This document shows positions 36,180 through 47,312 of a stretch of 64,000 nucleotides of DNA, in pieces (position 1 is the first letter of the stretch; each line of letters opens with the position of its first letter). Location: assembly GCA_946122785.1 (NCBI GenBank), contig CAMGYJ010000009.1, positions 9,454,937 to 9,518,936 of the forward strand, read 5' to 3'. Source of the stretch: Linum tenue. Taxonomy: Eukaryota > Streptophyta > Magnoliopsida > Malpighiales > Linaceae. The notes beneath the pieces are model-generated. The model was not told the DNA's origin, searched no databases, and saw nothing but the letters and a program-made list of their open reading frames with translations. Made by a program: the position numbers and the translations under genes.

Positions 36180-37925
36180 TGTTGAAGATCCTGTTCATTG
36201 AAGTGTTGCTGAATCCGAATCCGTTCTGGAGAAGGAAAGAGTTGGTGTCAAGTTTAAGTGTATGAGTGTTCGTTTAAGTTAAACTGTGTCGTTTGGTATT
36301 TTGCAGTTTAGTCCTTGATGTTTGTGATGCCTCGGTATTTGCACATGTTTTCCCCTTTGTTTCTTGATTGTTTCAGCTTGAATTATCGTGTCTTTGGCCT
36401 ATTTTATGCTAGGTTGTGTTCCTTTCTCACATTTCAGGTCCTAGCACATAAAGTGAAGTATAGGCGCAAGTTTCAAGTCAATCAGAGATCAATTGACGAT
36501 TCGGGAGAAGAAACTCGGACATGACCTGAAGAAGAATGGATTTCTACCTCACTTTATGGACAAAGAATCATGCAAGCTTGTTATGAAAAGAAAGAGGACG
36601 AGACTACGAGCGTCTGGGATCAAACGGCGACTGAATCGGAGGTCAAACGAGCTCAAACGAGATCAACGAAGCTTAGGAGTGCATGCTGGAAATTGTGCAC
36701 GGCCGTGTGAAATTCTGCACGGCCGTGTGGGTTTCCCAAGGGGTCTGCACGGCCAAAACCTCAATTTGCACGGCCGTGCAAGTAGGGGGTGCGAGTTTCA
36801 GAGGGTATAAAAGCTGTTTTGCGATTTTTGTAGAGAGAGAGCTGGGTTTTGGATCCCAAACACCCAAGGGACGAACCCTAGAGAGAGAGAGCGACTTGGA
36901 AACATTCTTGGAGCTATTTTGGAGGATTTCTTCGCCATTGGAGCTCGGGAATCAAGCTTGGAGATGGAGATTGAAGATCTAGATCAGATTTCTGCAGTCT
37001 CTCTCTTCTCTATGGAGTAACTTCCCTTCACTTAGGTTTTGAGGAACCCTAGTTCCATGTGTTAGGATCTTTCTTGTATGAAGTTTTGGATGCTATATTG
37101 TTTGATTATAATCGATTGAGGCATGATTTATTGAGTCAATTGAATCTTGATCAAATCCTCTTGATTTCTGCTTTAACCTATGATAGATAGAATCTGATTA
37201 GGTTAAGAGAGCTTCCTTGATTGATAGTGGTGAATTGGTTGTGCGAGAGTCAATCAATTCTCTGCTTTGTACTGGAATTCATTCCAGTAGTGGAGTTAGT
37301 GTTCATAGCCTCAGCTTTCTATCCCGGTGAAGACTAGTCGTCTGCCGGGTAGTTGGACTGAGAGGGCTTGGTCAGCTTAAGAGATTCCAGGCTAATTTAG
37401 GATCTTCCGCAGTTTAATCAACAGTAGATCAACCAAAGGTAATTGCAACTTGGACCTAATTGAGGAGCTAGGGGGAATCATACCTAAGTGAGTTCCCAAA
37501 CTGTAATTAGTATTTTTACTTAGTTTAGTTAGTAGAGTAGTTTAGTTAATAAATCCTTAATCTAGTTTGCTAGATAATGAACTGAAGCTGAGTAATAGTA
37601 ACTCTAGTGACCCGTGGATTCGATATTTATTACTTGTGCCACTATACTACAGTCCCTTTCATTGGTTACACTTGGCCATTGTTAGGTGTTGTGTTTTAGC
37701 GAGTCAGTTTGCTTTATGTCAGTATTGGTTAGGTTAGCTGAACTAGCCATTGCAGCGATTAGTTTCAGCAGAGTCAATTGGTTAGTCATGGGGCTACTTC
37801 CAGGGATCGAGTTGTTAGAGTCGTTTGTCAAAGCCGAGTCTGAAGGCTTCTGTTGAGAGTCTTGTGTATAAAGATTGATCTCTATCAATGAATAAAGTTG
37901 TCAGTTTGCATTCAATTTGCTGCCA
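36180..37925 (+). repeat. Copia 5' LTR, split by a solo LTR
   Basis: Pieces 36180-36324 and 37707-37925 together match the 3' LTR. Without the insertion the LTR is about 360 bp. The 5' piece holds the 'GTGTCGTTTGGTATTTTGCAG' block and the 3' piece the 'TATCAATGAATAAAGTTG' block with a poly(A)-signal-like AATAAA. Confidence 0.88.
36325..37706 (+). mobile_element. Ty3-type solo LTR inserted in the copia 5' LTR
   Basis: It begins TGATGCCTCGG and ends GCGAGTCA (TG...CA). Both flanks read GTTTG (36320-36324 and 37707-37711), a 5-bp TSD. The uninterrupted target is visible in the 3' LTR (about 42360). A TATA-like GTATAAAAG lies at about 36806 and a cluster of TGCACGGCCGTG palindromes just upstream. 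It is related to the solo LTR at 33436-34515. The open frames in it are chance. Confidence 0.88.
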
Positions 37926-38089
37926 TAGTGGTATCTGAGCAATCACATGCTGTAACCAGAGAGTGTTCAATCAAGAGTGTGAGCTGTGTGAAATTGTGAA
38001 AGGTTCTGGGTTGTGGGAAACACGAGTCAAGGTGAGGATTTGGATTATTGATCAGAGAAATCAAAAGAGAGCAGAAAGATTAGTGGCGA

Positions 38090-38880
38090 CAACAGTTTTT
38101 CTCAAGTGGGAATTCCCAAGTTCGACGGGGATTATGTTCACTGGAGCATGCTGATGGAAAATCTGCTCAGATCCAAGGAATTGCAGATTATGGTGGAGAC
38201 TGGGTTCAAAAAAGTTGATGCATGATCTGAACTGACTGAAGCTCGAACATATACAGGGGAGGCAACACGTCTGAAGGATCTGAATGCTAAGAACTTCCTT
38301 TTTAGTTCTATTGACAAGATCATCCTCAAGACTATCACTCAGAAGGCAACCTCCAAGCAGCTGTGGGATTCCATGAAGACTCGTTATCAAGGAAGCGAGT
38401 AGATTCAATAGGCAAATCTGCAAGGGCTCAGAAGGAACTTTGAGCTGCTACAGATGAAGGATGGAGAGACAGTGACCAGTTATTTCAACCGGGTAATGGT
38501 AATCGCAAACTCGATGAGGAACTGCGGTGAGGACATGACAGATACGAAGATTGTTGAGAAGGTACTTAGAACCCTGACTGAAAAATTTAATTACATCGTG
38601 TGTTCAATTGAAGAGTCCAAGGACATTGCTGAAATGTTTGTGGATGCCCTGCCAAGCTCTCTGCTTGTTCATGAGTAGAAGTTTGCAAAGTCATCATATG
38701 GTGAAGAGCAAGCTCTGCAAGTGTTTGGTGGTGGTAGAGGAAGAGGAGGCAGAACTGGATATCAATGCAGTGGAGGAAGAGGAAGAATATGGAATAGGGA
38801 TCAGATTGAGTGCTTCAAATGTCATAAGATGGGGCATTTCAGTCGAGAATGTCTTGAGCGGCAAGCTCACTATTCGAGTT
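38090..38880 (+). pseudogene. Copia gag (UBN2-type) with zinc knuckle
   Basis: It reads VGIPKFDGDYVHWSMLMENLL, KQLWDSMKTRYQG, and MKDGETVTSYFNRVM, typical of copia gag. At about 38813 comes the CCHC nucleic-acid-binding knuckle CFKCHKMGHFSREC. In-frame stops lie near 38224 and 38401, and there is a frame change before the knuckle. It would package element RNA in the parent element. Confidence 0.85.
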
Positions 38881-41800
38881 GGGGTCTAATGACATCAAAG
38901 ATGATGTTCTTTTGATGGCTTACTCGGAAGAAAAGGTTTCCAATGGAGAGACCATGAAGAAGAATGGTGGTTGGTGGTTCCTTGACAGTGGCTGCAGCAA
39001 TCACATGTGTGGTGACAAGAGCTGGTTCATCAAACTCGACACTAGCTTCAAAAGTGATGTCAAATTGGGCAATGGAAGCAAACTGGATGTTCAAGGGAAA
39101 GGATCTATCAAAATGATAGTTGATGAAGTTCCTCTGGTCTTTGAGAATGTGTTTTATGTGCCTTGTCTGAAGTCAAATCTTCTAAGCGTGGTACAGATGC
39201 ATGAGAAGAATCTTGCATTCACAATCAAGAATGGAAGCTGTAGGATCTACCATGAGAAGCATGGCCTGCTGCTACAGACATCCATGAAGTCCAACAAGAT
39301 TTTTGTCCTGCAAGCCAAACATCACACTGTAGAGGGTAATCACTGTCTGTAGACTAATGTTGAACATCATGATACACTAAACTTGTGGCACAGACAATTT
39401 GGCCATCTTAGCACGGCTGGTTTGCTGCATTTACAACATAAAAGGCTAGTGCAGGGGGCTTCCAAAGTTGACTGGTGAACTTGGAGTCTGTGGAGCCGAC
39501 ATGATTGGCAAGCAATGCAGAAACAAGTTTCCAAAGGCAGGAGCATGGAGAGCCATCAGACCACTCCAACTTTTACATGCTGACTTATGTGGCCCCATTA
39601 CTCCTGCATCTAATGGAGGGAAAAGATATATCATGACCCTTACCGATGACTTTAGCAGAAAGCCATGGATTTACTTTCTATCTGCAAAAATTAGAAGCTC
39701 TAGCTTGTTTCAAACGATTTAAAGCACAAGTAGAAAATGAAGCTAGGAGAACCATTGCATGTCTTAGAACTGATAGGGGTGGAGAGTTTCCATTACATGA
39801 ATTTCGAGATGTATGTGAAGAAGCAGACATCAGAAGGCAGTTGACAGCTACTCTCACCCCACAGCAAAATGGTGTTGCTGAGAGGAAGAACAAAACTATC
39901 ATGAACATGGTTAGATGTTCACTGGAGGATACCAAGGTTCCATCATCTTTCTGGCCCGAGGCTATAGATTAGGTTACTCATATTCTCAACAGAAGTCCAA
40001 CTATAGCCAACGATGGCAAGACACCACAAGAAAGATGGACTGGAAAATCTCCCTTAGTAAACCACTTCAAAGTATTTGATTGTCTAGCCTATGCTCATTT
40101 TCATGACAGTTTAAGGAAGAAATTGGATGACAAAAGTGTCAAGTGCAACTTTCTGTGACTGTCCAAAGAATCCAAAGCCTACAAGCTTTTCAATCCTGAA
40201 ACAAAGAAGATCATGATTAGTCGAGATGTGATCTTCAATGAGAAGGAAGGTTGGATTTGGAAACCTGAGACATAACCTGTCTTGACCAAGCTTGTGTTGA
40301 AAGGAGGAGAAGAAGCTTGGTATGATTCACAAGAAGGAGATGATGATGATGGACAAGGTAATACTAGAGAGGAGACAGAAAACACCACTGAAGAGGGAAA
40401 TGAAAATAATTCAGCTCCTACAAATTTTGAAGTATCAGAACCAATCACATCAGCTGCAACAAAATCAGAAAAAGAGGAGGAATAGAACATGACTGATGCT
40501 TTGGGGCTCCCAATCAGTAGTGAACTAGGACCGAGAACTCGCAAGTTTCCAATTTATTTTGATGGATTTGACTGTCAAGTAATGCCTAACTTGACATTTG
40601 CTGAGACTAACTGGTGGGCTCTTGTTGTTGTCAGTGGATCCAACCTCATTTGAAGAACCTATAGTTGAAGAAAGGTGTAGAAAGGCTATGGAGCAGGAGA
40701 TGGATGCTATCAAAAGGAATCTTACATGGACCTTGGTTGACAGACTAGCAGGAGTGACTCCAATTGGAGTCAAGTGGTTGTATAGAACCAAGTTGAAAGA
40801 AGATGGGTCCACAGAAAAATCTAAGGCAAGGCTGGTGGCAAAGGGCTATGCACAACGATATGGAGTGGATTGTGATGAAGTATTTGCACCAGTAGCAAGA
40901 TGGGACACCATCAGAACCTTCCTAGCTCTTGCTACACAATATGGCCTGATTGTTTATCAGTTAGATGTTAAAAGTGCTTTCTTGCAGGGGGGAACTCACA
41001 GAAGAAGTTTATATTGAACAACCATAAGGTTTTGAGGTTCCTGGAGAAGAAAGCAAGGTGTACAAGTTGCAGAAGGCTTTGTATGGCCTAAAGCAGGCCC
41101 CTCGAGCATGGTTCAGTAGAATTGAAACTCACTTTCTCAACACTGGTTTTGAAAGATGTGAGTTTAAACACACCTTGTTTGTGAAGAAGAGGAAAAAAGA
41201 TGTGCTAATGGTCAGTGTGTATGTTGATGACCTAATCTATGCCAGCACCAGTCCTGAGTTGTTGAAGGAATTCAAGGAATCCATGGAAGCTGAGTTTGAA
41301 ATGACAGATCTGGTAAAAATGAAGTTCTTTTTGGGAGTGGAGGCAACCCAATCTGACTGTGGCATCTTTATTTCTCAGCAAAAGCATGTCAGTGAGCTAC
41401 TAGAAAGGTTTCATCTTGCAGACTACAACTATGCTCATAACCATATGGCTTAAGGAATCAAACTCTCAAAAGCTGGAGATGGGATTGTGGCTAATGCAAC
41501 TGAATATGAACAGCTTATTAGAAGCCTGTTATATGTAACAGCCACGAGACCATACATTATGTATGCAGTCTGTATGTTAAGTAGGTACATGGATAATAAA
41601 CCTACAAGGCAACATATGCTGGCAGCAAAAAGGGTGCTAAGGTATGTAAAGGGCACACTGAAGTTTGGAATTTTGTACAGAAAACAAGAAGAAGGGGACT
41701 GTTTGCTTGGGTACACAGACAGTGACTACGCTGGTGGATGACATAAAAAGCACCTGTGGATACATTTTCTTCCTTGCAGGAGGAGCAATCTCTTGGAGCT

Positions 41801-42130
41801 CGAAGAAACAACCTGTTATACCCTTTCAACAACCGAGGCAGAATTTGTAGCTGCATCCTTTTGTGCAGCTCAGTGTGTATGGTTAAAGAGAATTGTAACT
41901 CAAATGGGATGGTTGGAATGTGTGGAAGGAACAACCAAGATCATGTATGATAATAGTTCAGCTATCAAGCTCTCCAAGAATCCAGTTATGCATGGAAGAA
42001 TAATCACGTAGATGTGTACGCTTTCATTTCTTAAGGGAGTTGGCAGGAATGGAAATATTGAGTTGGAACATTGTGGGATTGGAGAGCAAATAGCAGACAT
42101 AATGACCAAGCCATTGAAGTTAGAGACTTT
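38881..42130 (+). pseudogene. Copia pol: protease, integrase, reverse transcriptase, RNase H
   Basis: Protease: WWFLDSGCSNHMCGD (active-site DSG) at about 38970. Pre-integrase: LWHRQFGHL at about 39383. Integrase core: HADLCGPI, DDFSRKPWIYFL, RTDRGGEF, LTPQQNGVAERKN. Reverse transcriptase: WLYRTKLKEDG, ARLVAKGYAQ, LDVKSAFLQG, LYGLKQAPRAW, and YVDDLIYAS (catalytic Asp pair). RNase H: YTDSDYAG, STTEAEFVAAS. Frameshifts occur at about 39470, 39710, 40990 and 41740, with stops at about 39970, 40156, 40485 and 41451. It is not functional. Confidence 0.92.
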
Positions 42131-42210
42131 CCAGTTGATGCGCAGCAGGCTTGGTCTGGTTGATGGAGCTAAACTGAAGTTGATCGAAGATGCTTCAGTT
42201 CAGGGGAGGC

Positions 42211-43376
42211 TGTTGAAGATCATGTTCGTTGAAGGTGTTGAACTGTTGCTGAATCCAAATCCGTTGTGGAGAAGGAAAGAGCTGGTGTCAAGTTTAAGTG
42301 TATTAGTGCTCGTTTAAGTTAAACCGTGTCGTTTGGTATTTTGCAGTTTAGTCCTTGATGTTTGCTTGATGTCAATAGTGGGTAGGTTAGGTGAACTAGT
42401 CGTTGCAGCGATTAGTTTCAGCAGAGTCAATTGGTTAGTCATGGGGCTACTTCCCAGGGATCGAGTTGTTAGAGCCCTTTGTCAAAGTCGAATTTGAAGG
42501 CTTGTGTTGAGCAGTGCAGTCAAAATCGCGCATTAAAACGTAAAAACTTATGTTTTTACTTATCCAGGACACCAAAACGTTTCAGTTTCTACCTAAAGTC
42601 GCTTAGTCACAAAAACTAGTAAAAACATGGATAAAATCGGTAAAATCGCTTAAAATCGATAAAATCGCGATTCTGAAGCGTTTTTTTACGATTTTGATCA
42701 TCTCATAATAATGTGCTAATTGGCCCAAAATGATGTAATTTTGGAGACTTATCAGCAAAGAATAAAAAAACGAAAACATGATTCATCACTCGTTCTACAA
42801 CTAGTGTCGAGATAGGGCTTCACATTAGGTTGAAAAGACACCTAATGGTATTCTCAACAGCCGTTGACCTTCTATCAGTCTTCTCCTTTAATCTTCACCT
42901 ATGGCTCTTACCTGGGTTACGATAAAAGTTTATGGGTAATTGATCGTATGTAATTATGTAAACTCAAACCAGCTTATGAGAATTTGGATTCTCAAGCTCT
43001 TTTACGGGTTACGATCTACGTTTATGAGCCTATTATTAAGATATTATGAGTTTTCTCTACTTTTGAGTCAACACAAATTAGTTTGTGTGTTAGATATTAC
43101 ATTTTAATTATGAATTTCATGTAGTTATTCACTTATCTAAAATCTACACACTCACATTTTACATACTATATGTTGTTTTGAACATATTTTAGCTATTTTA
43201 GAGGGTGCGTCAAAAACTTACGCTTTTACGCTTTGATTCTACGTTTTACGATTTTACCCATTACTCGCTTCTATGTAAAATCGCGCTTTTAACTGCATTG
43301 GTGTTGAGAGTCTTGTGTATAAAGATCGATTTCTATCAATAAATAAAATTGCCAGTTTGCATTCAATTTGCTGTCA
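42211..43376 (+). repeat. Copia 3' LTR, split by a hAT MITE
   Basis: Pieces 42211-42511 and 43309-43376 (plus one 8-bp target copy) give an LTR of about 369 bp matching the 5' LTR. The part around 42360 shows the empty target site of the solo LTR that interrupts the 5' copy. Confidence 0.88.
42512..43300. mobile_element. hAT-type MITE in the copia 3' LTR
   Basis: The ends are CAGTGCAGTCAAAATCGCG and the reverse complement of CAATGCAGTTAAAAGCGCG. The flanks GTGTTGAG (42504-42511 and 43301-43308) are an exact 8-bp duplication. Subterminal AAAATCG / CGATTTTA motifs are repeated. It is non-coding. Confidence 0.85.
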
Positions 43377-43381
43377 CATAT

Positions 43382-43819
43382 ATGTTCATGGTCCCAAATT
43401 CATGAGGCCGATAGAGATTGTATGTGTAGGTGGTCTAGTTTTGGCCAGAGACGTAAGGAATCTGACTTTAATAACCACTATAATGAAAGACATTTTTGTT
43501 ATGTTTGGCCGGTAACACATGCAAGAAACCAATGGATAGTTAAGTTCGTCAATTCCTAATGCAGATACAAGACGGTGCATCTTCTTTCTTTCCATATTTG
43601 ATCTGCTATACACAGGGAACTAGCTAAAATCCTCTTAAGATAAAAATCAATGGAGATATAGTCATCAATTAATTGAATGTCATGATCACCACGAAACGAA
43701 CTACTCCCTCCAACGTAAAAACGCCCGCATACATAATCATTTTCTAATTAAGAACCTTAGCATCCACATATATATAAATCAGCTGGCAAGCGGTGAAACC
43801 CTAATCCACCGTTCTCTCC
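43382..43819 (+). promoter_or_regulatory. KCS 5' flank with TATA-like box
   Basis: ATATATATAAATCAG at about 43765-43782 lies some 40 bp before the KCS ATG and is a plausible TATA box. The copia element ends only 443 bp upstream, so the promoter is short or shared with transposon sequence. No other gene is present here. Confidence 0.4.
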
Positions 43820-45190
43820 ATGGATTTATCATTGGCAGCAATAATTACCATTCTCCCACTCACCATCACCATCCTGCTCGTATTCCATTTCTACCATCCG
43901 CTTCCAGAATTCGTACGCCAGAAATTACAGCTAGGGCAACGTTATTGCTGCTACCTCGTAGCCTACCAGTGCTACAAACCTCCATCCGACCTCAGGTTCA
44001 CCACCGAAACCTTCACCAAAATCCTGAGCCACCGCAACCACGACCTGGACGACTGCCGCTTCTTCCTCAATTCCCTCGCCACCTCCGGCATCGGCGCCGA
44101 AACCTGCGGCCCCAGAAACATCGCCGAATCCCGCGAATCCCCCGCGACGCTCCACGAATCCCTCCAGGAGGCCGACGCACCAATCTTCGAAACCCTAGAC
44201 AAGCTTTTCACCACTTCAGGCGTCCCGCCTTCCCGCGTCGACATCCTCGTCACCACGGTCTCCCTCTTCGCCCCGTCCCCGTCGCTCTCCGCCCGGATCG
44301 TTAACCGTTACAAGATGAAGCAAGGCATCAAGTCGTACAGCCTGGCCGGGATGGGGTGCAGCTCCGGCATCGTGGGGATCGATCTCGTCCGCCACCTCTT
44401 CGCCGCCATGCCACCCGCCGCCCTCGCCGTCGTGGTCAGCACGGAGGCCGTCGGCGCCCACTACTACAGAGGGAAAGACAGGTCGATGATGCTCCCCAAC
44501 GCGGTCTTCCGCACCGGCGGCTGCAGCCTCCTCCTCACCAACAACCCGTCCTGGCGCCACCGCGCCGTCGCGAACCTGACCGCCCTCGTCCGGACCCACC
44601 TCGCGGACGACGCTGCCTACGACAGCGTCGTCCAGATCGAGGACGACGAGGGCTGCCCCGGGTTCCGCGTCTCGAGAAACTCCGCCGACACTGCCAAGCT
44701 GGCACTGGCGGCGAACTTCCGGGTGCTGCTCCCGAGAGTGCTGCCACTCTGGGAGATATTGGCACGCTTTTGGGTGGCCCGTGTTTTGCGGAGGAGGGTG
44801 ATCACGGGCGTGAGCGTGAAGAGCGGGATCCAGCATTTCTGCGTGCACACGAGCAGGAAGGCGGTGATCGACGCGCTGGGGAGGAGCCTGGGGCTGGGGG
44901 AAGATGACGTGGAGCCGTCTCGGATGACGCTGAATCGGTTCGGGTACACGTCATGCAGCAGCCCTTGGTATGTTTTCGGGTACATGGAGGCGAAGAAGAG
45001 GCTGAAGAGAGGGGATCGGGTTCTGATGGTTGGGCTGGGGGCCGGGTTTATGTGCAACACGTGCGTTTGGACGGTGATGAGGGACTTGGAGGATGGGAAT
45101 GTGTGGGGGGACTGCATTTCTCGTTATCCGCCGGGGACGTCGATTGCTGCTGCTACTACTTCTTATGCTGCCGATGTTGATGATGTATAA
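43820..45190 (+). CDS. KCS: 3-ketoacyl-CoA synthase, KCS3/12/19-like, altered active site
   Basis: Single exon, 456 residues. The family condenses malonyl-CoA with long-chain acyl-CoA at the ER, the first step of very-long-chain fatty acid elongation for waxes. Residues 5-25 are a hydrophobic membrane segment. CYLVAYQCYKP (44-54) is typical of the group. The FAE1-type core has the catalytic Cys in GMGCSSG (C180), RTH (H260) and HFCVH (H339, H343). The thiolase-like C-terminus shows GYMEAKKRLKRGDRVLM and GAGFMCNTCVW. Against FAE1, the usual LHRFGNTSSSS is LNRFGYTSCSS here, so the conserved His is N372 and the catalytic Asn is Y376; the GG after HFCIH is replaced by SR. The gene is much more GC-rich than its surroundings. 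The length is a little short for the family but both ends align. It is probably expressed protein-coding DNA; enzyme activity is doubtful. Start: the only upstream Met in frame. Confidence 0.92.
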   Translation: MDLSLAAIITILPLTITILLVFHFYHPLPEFVRQKLQLGQRYCCYLVAYQCYKPPSDLRFTTETFTKILSHRNHDLDDCRFFLNSLATSGIGAETCGPRNIAESRESPATLHESLQEADAPIFETLDKLFTTSGVPPSRVDILVTTVSLFAPSPSLSARIVNRYKMKQGIKSYSLAGMGCSSGIVGIDLVRHLFAAMPPAALAVVVSTEAVGAHYYRGKDRSMMLPNAVFRTGGCSLLLTNNPSWRHRAVANLTALVRTHLADDAAYDSVVQIEDDEGCPGFRVSRNSADTAKLALAANFRVLLPRVLPLWEILARFWVARVLRRRVITGVSVKSGIQHFCVHTSRKAVIDALGRSLGLGEDDVEPSRMTLNRFGYTSCSSPWYVFGYMEAKKRLKRGDRVLMVGLGAGFMCNTCVWTVMRDLEDGNVWGDCISRYPPGTSIAAATTSYAADVDDV

Positions 45191-45700
45191 TGACACGTGT
45201 ATGACGTATACTACATGAATGTTGTTATCATACTGGAAAGAATGTTGTGAACGTGTGATGAATCGTTTAATTGTTATCTATAAAATAAAGTTTATTCTCT
45301 AAGGATTGTTTATAAAATAATAAAGTAACACAAAATTGTGTATTACTTGGAATGAGATAATCGATTGATATTAAGTTATGTAATCGATTACAGCTGCTAT
45401 CTAACCAACTAATATTGCTTTGTGTCGCTATATTCATTCAATATATGTGTGGTTGTACATTAAGATGTGACATTGATTGTTTTTTTCCCCTAAGATAATA
45501 AACTATTGTTGGATGAATTTAAGATATAGCTCATCCGGCCGCTCATGACATGGATAATTTTTCAACAATATAATAAACTATAGGTAAAAATCTATGCAAA
45601 AATACTAATTACCATATTCACTTGTCTGAAGCCAACCTGGTTACTCGGTTACATTAAATAAAAGCCACATGTTAGTATATTTTTGGATAAAATTTAAACG
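45191..45700. other. KCS 3' flank
   Basis: AATAAAGTTTATTC at about 45286 can serve as poly(A) signal. The rest is AT-rich with no gene. Confidence 0.4.
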
Positions 45701-46050
45701 GTTATGAGACAATCCAAGTACCACATCGATAATACAAGGAAAGAACCCTTGTATATTAGTGTTCACATAACCCAATTAGTACGAGGCCTTTTGGTGAGGA
45801 CATCCAAGAGTAAAACCGTGCGGGCTTGGCCCAAAGCGGACAATATAGTACTAATGACAAGTGGTATCAGAGCCTGGTTCGGTCTGGGGCGGTGTACGTC
45901 AGTTCAGTGGACCCTCATTCGGTGACCTTGGGATTCGCGATTCGCGTTTGTTTGATGGATCCAGCCAGCACGATTTTATTCTTGGGCATGTCCTCCCCAA
46001 AAGACCTTGTACCTTGTATTACCGATGTGGTACTTGAATTGTCCCATAAC
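45701..46050. mobile_element. Fold-back element: LTR-like arm, primer site, inverted arm
   Basis: The left end GTTATGAGACAATCCAAGTA (continuing CCACATCGATAATACAAGG) is matched in inverse at the right end with four differences in about 39 bp. Similarity continues inward (AGGCCTTTTGGTGAGGACAT against AGGTCTTTTGGGGAGGACAT). Between the arms, 45862-45873 reads TGGTATCAGAGC, the perfect initiator-tRNA primer-binding site of plant retrotransposons. The left arm therefore looks like an LTR followed by its primer site, and the right arm is part of the same LTR inverted. No TSD was identified. Confidence 0.6.
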
Positions 46051-46918
46051 AAAAACTCTAACGTTACAATTTAATAACAATAAATAATTCATATTGCGAC
46101 TAGCCAAACTCGAACCCTGCTGGTTAAATATGTGTTTTATTAGTAGAACACGTCTATCACATTTTGATAATCGAAATAACAGAAGAATATGGTTAGAGAG
46201 ACGCATTGTCACTTGTTTCTCACCTTTTTAGGTGACCATAATTGTGGCTAGGAATATGTAAATAACTTGACATTGGACTGCTTCACTTTAGGGCATGCTG
46301 CCCTTCCGTTCCAAATCTGATTTAGGTGGGAAGAACAAGTATTTGTCTTGATTGAGACCGAGTTTTAGATATTTCAGCCACTATATACAATAATACTTTA
46401 AGAACTGCAAAATTTGTATATGTTAGAAACAAACTTAAGTGTTCAACCACAAAGGTGATTTATAATGGCCCACCAATCCTCTGAACATGCTTCGATAATC
46501 AAGAAATTTACTCTAGAAAGTTGGTAACATGTGTCTTAATATCCAATGAAGTGCGAGCTAGGTTGTTATTAGTGTATAATCATTGAATATGTCATAGGTT
46601 TTACCCAGATTCTTTGTTTTGTTTGGCGGAGAAACAACTCTTTGTTTTTTGTTCTAATATCTAAACAATTGGTGCGTGGAAGGTAACATAATATATCTCA
46701 GACGGCTACATTATATTAACAGAGACACTATCAGAAAATTATCCATTAATTTATTAGAGACACTACCAAACAATAAATATTTCACTAAATCATAAACTAT
46801 TGATACACGGAGAAATTTGAAATTTGAAGAAGTGATTTTCAATTGTTTCATAATTGCATAAAAAGATTCCGACACTAAAAAAAAAGGTACTCGCACTGTC
46901 TCTCAAGGTAATATACAC
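46051..46918. other. AT-rich intergenic sequence, no gene seen
   Basis: No coding or structural signal beyond short frames. Confidence 0.4.
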
Positions 46919-47312
46919 GAAGTTAAAGGCTAAATTACACGTTTGGTCACTCGAATTATACAAATCTTTCATGTTTGCCACCCAAATTACTTTTATTTCT
47001 TATTTGCCACTAACTTTACAAATCATTTCACCGTTAGTCACCGGCCGTTACACTCCGTTAAATTTGTCCTACGTGGCAGTCAACTATAAAGTTTGACCGT
47101 TAACTAGATGATGTGGAAATTAAAAAAAATAAAAAAAAATAATTTGTCCACCTCATCATTCCACTTACTTTATATATATATATATAATTTATCATACCAT
47201 TTATTCAATAAAAATTAATTAAATTAAAAAAATATATATTACGTTCTTCAGTTGCAGATATATTAATATATGTAACTCCAAACTCTCCATTCTTCTCGTC
47301 ACTCCTCCGACA

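Larger units (their letters stand above)
36180..43376 (+). mobile_element. Ty1/copia retrotransposon, nearly full length, inactive
   Basis: Both ends are LTRs starting TGTTGAAGATC and ending TTTGCTGYCA, with CATAT duplicated on both sides (36175-36179 and 43377-43381). The order is 5' LTR, primer site TGGTATCTGAGC (37929-37940, initiator-tRNA type with one change), gag, protease, integrase, reverse transcriptase, RNase H, polypurine tract CAGGGGAGGC (42201-42210), 3' LTR. Integrase before reverse transcriptase is the copia order. Coding regions have several stops and frameshifts. Each LTR was later split by another transposon. Confidence 0.92.

Noticed and set aside
36325..37706. Host gene suggested by several open frames and CACGGCCGTG-rich sequence
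   Set aside because: TG...CA ends with a 5-bp duplication inside an LTR show it to be a solo LTR.
44216..44848. 210-codon minus-strand frame over the KCS gene
   Set aside because: It is a shadow of a GC-rich coding exon; the plus-strand frame carries the KCS motifs.
45862..45873. Possible tRNA or regulatory site TGGTATCAGAGC
   Set aside because: It is a retrotransposon primer-binding site complementary to initiator tRNA, with no cloverleaf around it.
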